Part shown: positions 57,859 to 64,000 of the stretch, piece after piece | How positions within the stretch are numbered: the stretch's first letter is position 1 | Layout of the letters: each line of letters begins with the position of its first letter | Position numbers and translations under genes: made by a program | The notes under the pieces: model-generated | The model's input: only the letters and a program-made list of their open reading frames with translations | The model's database searches: none | What the model was told of the DNA's origin: nothing | Source of the DNA: Daphnia carinata | Lineage: Eukaryota; Arthropoda; Branchiopoda; Diplostraca; Daphniidae | NCBI RefSeq assembly: GCF_022539665.2 | Contig: NC_081333.1 | Span: 744,001 to 808,000 of the forward strand | Direction: 5' to 3' | Length of the DNA: 64,000 bases

Positions 57859-57950
57859 GATAGATGGCTACGGGTAGAAAAAAGAGAAAAAAGTGCGATT
57901 TTTTTTTTCCGCCATTTTTTTTTTTTTTTTTTATGTAAAACGGATTGCCA
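57859..57950. mobile_element. MITE-like element, right-end fragment
   Basis: A GATAGATGGCTACGGGTAG-like stretch, T-rich tract and the end GTAAAACGGATTGCCA followed by TA. The left arm is missing. Confidence 0.6.
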
Positions 57951-57968
57951 TACTAAAAAAAGAATCTA

Positions 57969-58987
57969 TGGCAATCCGTTTTACCCAAAATAACAAATAA
58001 AAAAGACTGGCCTTTTTTTCTGTTTTACAGCTATCGTCATCTACCGGTCACGTTTCTAGTTAATTTTCTACATCCACTGACCGAAAAAAATTTTAAGACC
58101 GACTAAATAAGCTCGACTTTCTGTTTTTTACGGTTAATTCAAAATCTATAAGCCCAATATAAAAATATACCCTATTTTCCTGATCAGTGATCAATTTCGC
58201 ATCGGAATAATGTATTTTTTTATGAAATCTAGGATTTATAGAAAATTGGAAAAGTGAGAAGGCTATAGCCTTATTACTTTTTCAATTTTGGCAAAATTTT
58301 TGATTTCGCTTTAAATACATGGTTTCAATACAGAATTGAGCGGGCATCACGAATGCGAGGGTTGTTTTCACGTGGGACTCATAGTTTTTGAATAAAACTT
58401 AAAAAACGATAAAAGTTGGGCTAAAAAATGAGCCCGCGCTTATATTGCCGGGCTTAAAGTTTTTTCCTATTAAAAAAAAAATAGCGTTAAATCTAGATAA
58501 CTATACATGATTCTCATTCAAAATTAACCAAGGAACACGAAAATGGAATTTATTTTTACGTAGATTATAAGGTTTTGGAGTACTCTAAAATATAAAAATA
58601 GTGTGTGTGCGAATCGAAACCATTACAAGCGCGCCAGTACGCTACAGCGCTAGCATGACACATCATACTTCTTTGATTATTCAAAAACCATAAACTCTAC
58701 TTAAAAACAAATTTCATTTTCTTACTCCTTGTTAAAGTTTGAATCAGATACATATATAGTTATCTGGATTTAATTATATTATTTTTCAATAGGAAAAAAT
58801 GTTAAGCCCGACAATCTAAGCCCGACTTTCTGCCGTATCGCGCTAACGCTGTAGCGTACTGGCGCGTTAGCATTGCGTTAAATATTCCGTGTATTTCAAA
58901 AATAATTAACTTAATTTTAAAAACAGGAATTTTCCCCGAATCAGCATTCAATCAACATCAACATCAATTGGGTAAAACGGATTGCCA
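57969..58987. mobile_element. MITE-like element, longest copy (1019 bp)
   Basis: It starts TGGCAATCCGTTTTACCC, ends GGGTAAAACGGATTGCCA and is flanked by TA on both sides. The interior has GCTAGC/GCGC modules in both orientations (58626, 58838) and several AAGCCCGAC motifs. No open frame long enough for a transposase exists, so it is non-autonomous. Confidence 0.75.
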
Positions 58988-59068
58988 TACATTTGCATCA
59001 GACTTACCCATTCGCCAACCCAAGTGTGCATATGTCTTTCTTTGTTCGTCTTTTTTTTCTGTTTCACT

Positions 59069-59116
59069 TGAAAGACATTCAGCGTGCAACGCCGATGCTC
59101 TAACATTGAGACACAG
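59069..59116 (-). pseudogene. tRNA-like sequence (partial), Ala(UGC)-like loop
   Basis: On the minus strand TCTCAATGTTAGAGCATC is followed by CGGCGTTGCACGCTG, the same anticodon-arm pattern as at 55271-55334. It is cut off before the T-arm. Confidence 0.5.
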
Positions 59117-59227
59117 TGATGTTATCTCAAGTTGTGTTTTTTGTTTTAAAACAATCATCAAAATTATTCTAAGTGAAAATGGGATGTCCGTAGCTTAAAA
59201 TAAAAAACACAACTTGCGATAACATAA

Positions 59228-59292
59228 CTTGTGGCTCAATGGTAGAGCATCGGCCTGATAAGCCGAAAATAAAGGGTTCGATTCCCCAGAGT
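59228..59292 (+). pseudogene. tRNA-like sequence, Ile(GAU)-like anticodon loop
   Basis: TGTGGCTCAATGGTAGAGCA is a strong A box. TCGGC/GCCGA pairs around loop CTGATAA (GAT at the anticodon place with U33), and GGTTCGATTCC is a strong B box. The acceptor stem does not pair, so it is tRNA-derived rather than a functional tRNA gene. Confidence 0.55.
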
Positions 59293-59454
59293 CAAAATTG
59301 AAAAAACCAGAATGGATAAAAAGCTATCACGTATGTACTAATAACCAAGGTTTAAACATCAATTGTGCATTACCTGTTTGATAAATGATGAATAAAATAC
59401 TCCGAAGCACCCTATTAAGTAATACAGCAATCAAAATCAATACATGAATCCCGT

Positions 59455-60462
59455 TTTGCAAAAAAATTGTTTCAAATAGTTTTTTAATGACAATTCTCTG
59501 CACAATTCAATTGTTTTTGCAACTTTTGAAGGGATATACAACCCCTTACAAAAGTTGCCGTCAACCAAGGCAAGGGGAGACACTGCCCTGTTTGACCCAC
59601 CGGGGGAGATTACCCGGTGCTTGGCTAAGAGAAGCCGGAAGAAGAGCCGAAGAAATGGAACATTTTCACAGGAGCGATTAACCTTTAATTCGGATTTGTG
59701 GGTAGCCACATCGCCCTCCGTGAACACATCATCGGACTAAGCGGACCCCCACGTCCCCTTTCCGGCCAGAGCCCTCCAAACCTCGGTATATGTTGTTTTT
59801 ATATATACCGTACAGTAGGGGCATGACCCCCTACGGGCTTATTATGAGTCAAGGGGAAACGGGGCTACAGAAAAAAAGGGAGCCCAGATATGCACTTCAA
59901 TTTTTTAAATATCAAATACCGTCTGGGGAATCCGAATGAAGTATAGATATGCTATGTCATCCATCCAATCATTACAATTTATTCAGTGTCTTGCCCCAAC
60001 CAAGAATCTTTTCAGATCCAATGTTACTATTAACCTATATTGAGAAAAGAAAAACCACACCATTAAGCATATCAATTGTTGCTCATGTAACTTACATGAC
60101 TCATAGATTTAACTTCTGGCAGAAGCTTGGGAAAGGCCATACAAATTGCAGATGAAAATCATTGTATAAGGCTCTTGAATGATAAACTAGCACCCGTAGA
60201 ATGTTGCATTGTTGATAGTTGTGTTCCCAGTATAGGAAAATCCTTTCCTATTGGATAAATATTTTTTCGTAGATTAGACATGGTTGGCAAAAAGGAGGAG
60301 AAATGCTTCGTCTTAAATTAAAAATTATTTGAAGAAAATTCCTTTCATACCTTAAGAGTCCATGTATGATGTTCATCGCTGCAATTGCAGCAAAGTGAAA
60401 CATCTTTAGGGCCATTTAAGTACCCAGTTTCACCAACACTCTGAACATAAAGCACAAGTTGT
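59455..60462 (-). repeat. Large repeat, copy C (partial)
   Basis: It matches copy B from about 55850 to 56860 in the same orientation, with scattered substitutions and a stop in the FTEGD frame. It breaks off at 60462 within the segment that continues in copy D. Confidence 0.7.
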
Positions 60463-61179
60463 TCTTCATAACCTCATATCACCTCATTTTATGGAAAAGG
60501 AATTTGGTAGGTATCAGTTCAGAATAAAAATTGTGAACGCAGGCATTGGTTTGGGACATGACTAATGAGCTGCTTCATGGATACAACTTTTTTTTTTTTA
60601 GTCCTCTTCAGCATGACATGAATTCCAGCACGTTCTACACACATATCAGCACTTAGTGATATATCAATTACAGCAATTAAAATAGTACCACCTTTTAATG
60701 TTTTTTTTACTCCATGATTTGTCTTTGTTGCAATTGGGAAGGCAAGGCAACTGATCCATGGTGATTTATTCATCACACTTGCTGTAACCATCGTCCCAAT
60801 GTATCAGCTTTTCTGTCAATAGTAGTTTGCTAATACGACATTGACGATTAAAATTAGAAAATTAAACAAATTCAGCGGAAAAGCATTACCATGGGGTTAC
60901 ATCTTGCATGTTGACGAAGAATCCTAGGTTTATCATGTACATGGCAGAATATCCACATTGCCTGGATGGCGCAATCCTTTGCGTAATCACACAACTAATA
61001 AGTAAAACATTGAATTGAAACCAAATTTAACTGAAGTTTCACCAAACAGCCGGCTAGCACCTCTGAATTCCAAAACTACGCCTACACATTCGTATCAAGC
61101 TTTTCCAGCATGTCTCACCTTTGGCATCTCTTTGCTTTTTGCTGGCAGTTATTTCGGTTGCTGTCACCATATACCGACC
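60463..61179. other. Unassigned sequence between repeat copies C and D
   Basis: This stretch does not match the other copies. The minus-strand open frame 60519-60791 and a segment near 60900-61000 are not recognisable, and both lie in repeat-rich surroundings. They may be fragments of another repeat. Confidence 0.35.
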
Positions 61180-61234
61180 GGTAGACGGCGATAGCAGTGA
61201 AACAGGAAAAAAAGGCCGATTTTTTTTTTTTTTT

Positions 61235-61268
<34 letters not shown>

Positions 61269-61282
61269 AAAACGGATTGCCA
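61180..61282. mobile_element. MITE-like element, right-end fragment with 31-base G run
   Basis: The right arm (CCGGTAGACGGCGATAGCAG inward) ends GGTAAAACGGATTGCCA followed by TA. A 31-base G run (61237-61267) sits just inside the end. Confidence 0.65.
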
Positions 61283-61309
61283 TAATACACCGAATATTCG
61301 GCGCAATGC

Positions 61310-61342
61310 TAGCGCGCCAGTATGTTACAGCGCTAGCGCGTA
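61310..61342. repeat. GCTAGCGCG...GCGCTAGCGCG hairpin module
   Basis: A GC-rich quasi-palindrome, also found at 52937-52966, 58626-58650 and (inverted) 58838-58868. It can fold on itself and recurs only in or next to MITE copies here. Confidence 0.6.
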
Positions 61343-61395
61343 CGGCAATCCGTTTTACCCCCCCCAAAAAATAAAATAAATATCGGCCTTTTACA
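61343..61395. mobile_element. MITE-like element, left-end fragment
   Basis: CGGCAATCCGTTTTACCC (first base changed) followed by C/A-rich sequence and ATCGGCC. It then breaks into copy D. Confidence 0.6.
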
Positions 61396-61401
61396 GGTGT
61401 T

Positions 61402-62215
61402 TAAGTACCCAGTTTCACCAACACTCTGAACGTAAAGGACAAGTTGTTCTTTAGCCAGAGAAGCAGAATTATTTGAGGCTTCTAGCTGTGACAGAACTAT
61501 AAAGGATTGCTGTTGTACCGGATTCATTAACACAAGATGATACTTCTCATTAGACAATTTGCATTACTCTATTACTTTACCTCATACCTTAACGGTAATG
61601 CAGTCTGTGTTTTTTCAACTACAGGCCGACTCTTCCATCCTGTAACACTTCCAGACTTGACTTGATCCCACACTAAAATTCTGTGAATGCAAAATAATAG
61701 CATTAAAAATACTTTTTCTATAGACAAAAAACCGAGAAGTACCTAATCCATGTTTGCTGTTGAATTCATGCCATTTCTGGGTTTCCATACCCCACCCATT
61801 TTTGGCAGTCTTTATGGTAATATTAATCAAAGCCACATGTATCACTATGAAATGGATGTTGAAAAGCAAATAAAAACCTGCTAAGATGTATATCAGGAGA
61901 ATCAGAATAGATCTCAAATCAACTTCAGTTATTCTTTTACCTATAGTACTTAATGACATAGCATAATAGATATACCTGCCTCAATTCAGAACCATAGACC
62001 AACGGAAAAGAACACAGAAATGTAGCTGTGAAAGCAGATCACTTTAGAACACAGGATCAGGTATAGATCATCTAAGAGTAGACCTAAAATGCAAAGACAA
62101 AAATATTGGGCATAATTGCAGTTTACCAAACACAGTAGCAAAATAAAATAATTGTCAAAGAAAGACATATGCACACTTGGGTTGGCGAATGGATAAGTCT
62201 AGCTGATGCAATGTA
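61402..62215 (-). repeat. Large repeat, copy D
   Basis: Reverse complement of copy A 53278-54085. The segment around 61615-61680 keeps the splice-like TTTTAG and an open frame where copies A and B are damaged. It ends at the TA of the adjoining MITE. Confidence 0.7.
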
Positions 62216-62370
62216 TGGCAATCCGTTTTACCCCCCGCCCCCAAAAAAAAAAAAAAAAAAAACTCGCCTACTTTCTGTTTTACTGCTATCCACCGGTAGA
62301 TGGCGATAGCAGTGAAATAGAAAAAAAAGGCCAATATTTTTATTTTTTTTTTGGGTTAAACGGATTGCCA
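62216..62370. mobile_element. MITE-like element, 155-bp foldback copy
   Basis: TGGCAATCCGTTTTACCC at the left and GGGTTAAACGGATTGCCA at the right, arms mirrored around CACCGGTAG, TA on both sides (62214-62215, 62371-62372). It is the most compact intact copy. Confidence 0.8.
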
Positions 62371-62372
62371 TA

Positions 62373-64000
62373 GTGATATCGCATATGTTTCTCATGACTA
62401 AGTTACATGGGACAACGTCTTCAAGTGAAATGCCATCTAGCGGCGTCCACGACCATTTAGCAAATCTAAAATTGGGCCTCATTGCTTTGTCCTCCCTAAC
62501 TAAAAACCCTTCCCGAGTGACGTTCTATTCGTTGCTAGGTTACCTGTTAAACCATGTTTTTAGAAGGAAGCTAACCATTTGTGTCCCGAATTGGAAAATA
62601 TAAATTTTTGCGTAGTGTAAAGAATGCTTGAAGGTTCGTTTTCCACAACATGTAGCCATCAGTAGTATTCCGTAGGTGACGGTTTTAGCTGACAACTTTA
62701 AAAGAGTAAAACAATGGTACTTGCCAAAAAAAAAAAAACCGTTCAACTCTAGTCGCATCACCAATTTATTCTAGAGTTAATGGTAACGTTTAAAATTCGA
62801 TCAGCTTTGTTCATGGCTATTATGTTTTCAAATCACTTTCCTTTAATACAGCGCTAATTTACACTGTGACCTATCGCATATGATGTGCTTTTTAGTTATT
62901 CTGCTTGAACGACGAGGAACGAAGTTGCAGCATCAGTAAATTTTCACTCAGTAAACTTCAAATGCATGCCAATTGGGCGTTCAAAATCGTCAGACTTTCA
63001 GTGGAATAAAAAATAATTGCTATTGCGGTCATTATGTTAAATAGCAAGGAAGCACAATATTGATCTTTTTTCTCCTTTCAAATAAAACAGTGTTGCCAAA
63101 TTCTATTTTTTAAACCTCTTCAGTTGAGCGCAGTAACTTTGCAAATTGCAATTTGGAAGACGCTAGTTGCAAAATGACCCCATGTTAAAACAGATGCTAT
63201 TTTACGCTGTAGCTGAAATTTCCTAATAAGGACCGAGATTTAACAGTGCAAGAAGTTAACAGAAATTATTGGAAAAGAAAAAAGAAGATTTCCAGCTGCG
63301 TCCATCCATGTCAACAGCACACGAAAAAGCTTCTCTTTTAAACCTATCATAATGTTTTCCAAGTGTCGTCGTAACATGTTCGATATGCTGGTAGTAAATC
63401 TGTAACTACACTTCAACCAAAATACGATAGACAAAACCATTAGTTTTCTTGATGAAAAAAGTATCAAGAAGATTTTTGACACAAATCGTATGGCTTCAAT
63501 GAAAATTCTTAATGCGCATTCGCTGTCTATTTTTTTTTTTCTTTAAACACTTTCATGTCGAACTTAATTCTACATTTGGACATAGGCCTATCAGTTGAAT
63601 CTTTTGTAGATCGTATACTTCGTACTCATCCCAAGTGATCTACTAAAAACATTTTCAATGATACAATCTTTTTTTAACACAGTTCAAGTATCGGTCAGAA
63701 AATACAATTATGGTGGAAAGCCTGGGACGTCGGTCTTTTCTTTTGCCATCGAAATCTACTATCTATTTTCATTCTTATCACATTTTAGCATGAAACATTA
63801 AAGAGAATTAAGTTTCAAGCTAAACGGAAAGTAAGAAAAGTCACTGAACACGTAGCGCATCCATTAAATAACGTGAAATTCTTTTTCATGTGAAATGAAA
63901 TTGACATCTCTTTGACTGTAGTGTTTGGGATGTATGAGCCCACCTCACTTTAATACTCTTTGTCTAGCGCGCCTTTGTCAAGAAATCGAATATGATTTAC
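62373..64000. other. Unassigned right end of window
   Basis: AT-rich sequence. Open frames at 62373-62603 (+), 62540-62764 (-) and 63240-63482 (-) show no recognisable protein features or supported splice structure. I see nothing further. Confidence 0.5.

Noticed and set aside
59228-59292. Functional tRNA-Ile gene
   Set aside because: A and B boxes and anticodon arm are good, but the acceptor stem does not pair and the copy sits in a repeat; treated as tRNA-derived.
60519-60791. 90-residue minus-strand frame
   Set aside because: Lies between repeat copies and shows no recognisable domain; probably a fragment of another repeat.
61054-61306. Overlapping proline-rich minus-strand frames
   Set aside because: They are readings of the 31-base G run of a MITE end.
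52638-62372. CRISPR array
   Set aside because: The repeats are inverted terminal ends with unequal spacing, not direct repeats with uniform spacers, and the genome is eukaryotic.

Overview
The window is nuclear DNA from an animal, most likely an arthropod and probably a small crustacean such as a water flea (Daphnia). The basis is intron-rich animal genes with many introns of only 60-85 bases, animal-specific proteins (a HIF prolyl hydroxylase with a MYND finger, a bifunctional Glu/Pro-tRNA synthetase with WHEP repeats, atrophin/RERE), close gene packing on the left, and homopolymer-rich large introns. The species call is an impression from these traits. No database search was run.

Layout. 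1-2137: POLE2, DNA polymerase epsilon subunit 2, lacking only about 25 N-terminal residues, plus strand. 2627-4412: an EGLN/PHD-type HIF prolyl hydroxylase, minus strand, converging on POLE2. 5238-12205: the complete EPRS gene, 24 coding exons, minus strand, with four tandem WHEP domains. 12253-19240: a gene-poor stretch that probably holds the promoter and leader exon(s) of the next gene. 19295-50203: a 31-kb atrophin/Grunge/RERE corepressor gene, plus strand, with BAH, ELM2, SANT and GATA-finger exons on the left spread between large low-complexity introns. Its right half is dominated by a 2.8-kb exon of Gln, Ala, Ser, Pro and Gly repeats. 51261-52098: DJ-1/PARK7, minus strand, five exons, with one GC-AG intron. 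52638-62372: a nested repeat block. 62373-64000: nothing I can assign.

The repeat block is the least ordinary part. It has at least seven full or partial copies of a foldback, TA-flanked MITE-like element with ends TGGCAATCCGTTTTACCC. It also has a large inverted repeat (53690-55192 against 55683-57205) with two further partial copies (59455-60462, 61402-62215), and two copies of a compact element with tRNA-like sequences at both ends in opposite orientation. One copy of the large repeat carries a multi-exon, coiled-coil-starting gene-like structure that I do not recognise.

Functionally, the five recognised genes are a mix of replication, oxygen sensing, translation, chromatin repression and redox protection, and they do not form a pathway. 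The most testable functional hint is a cluster of three HIF-type ACGTG cores just upstream of the EGLN start codon, which suggests oxygen-dependent feedback on the oxygen sensor. Several short introns are multiples of three with no in-frame stop, so their retention would give longer proteins.
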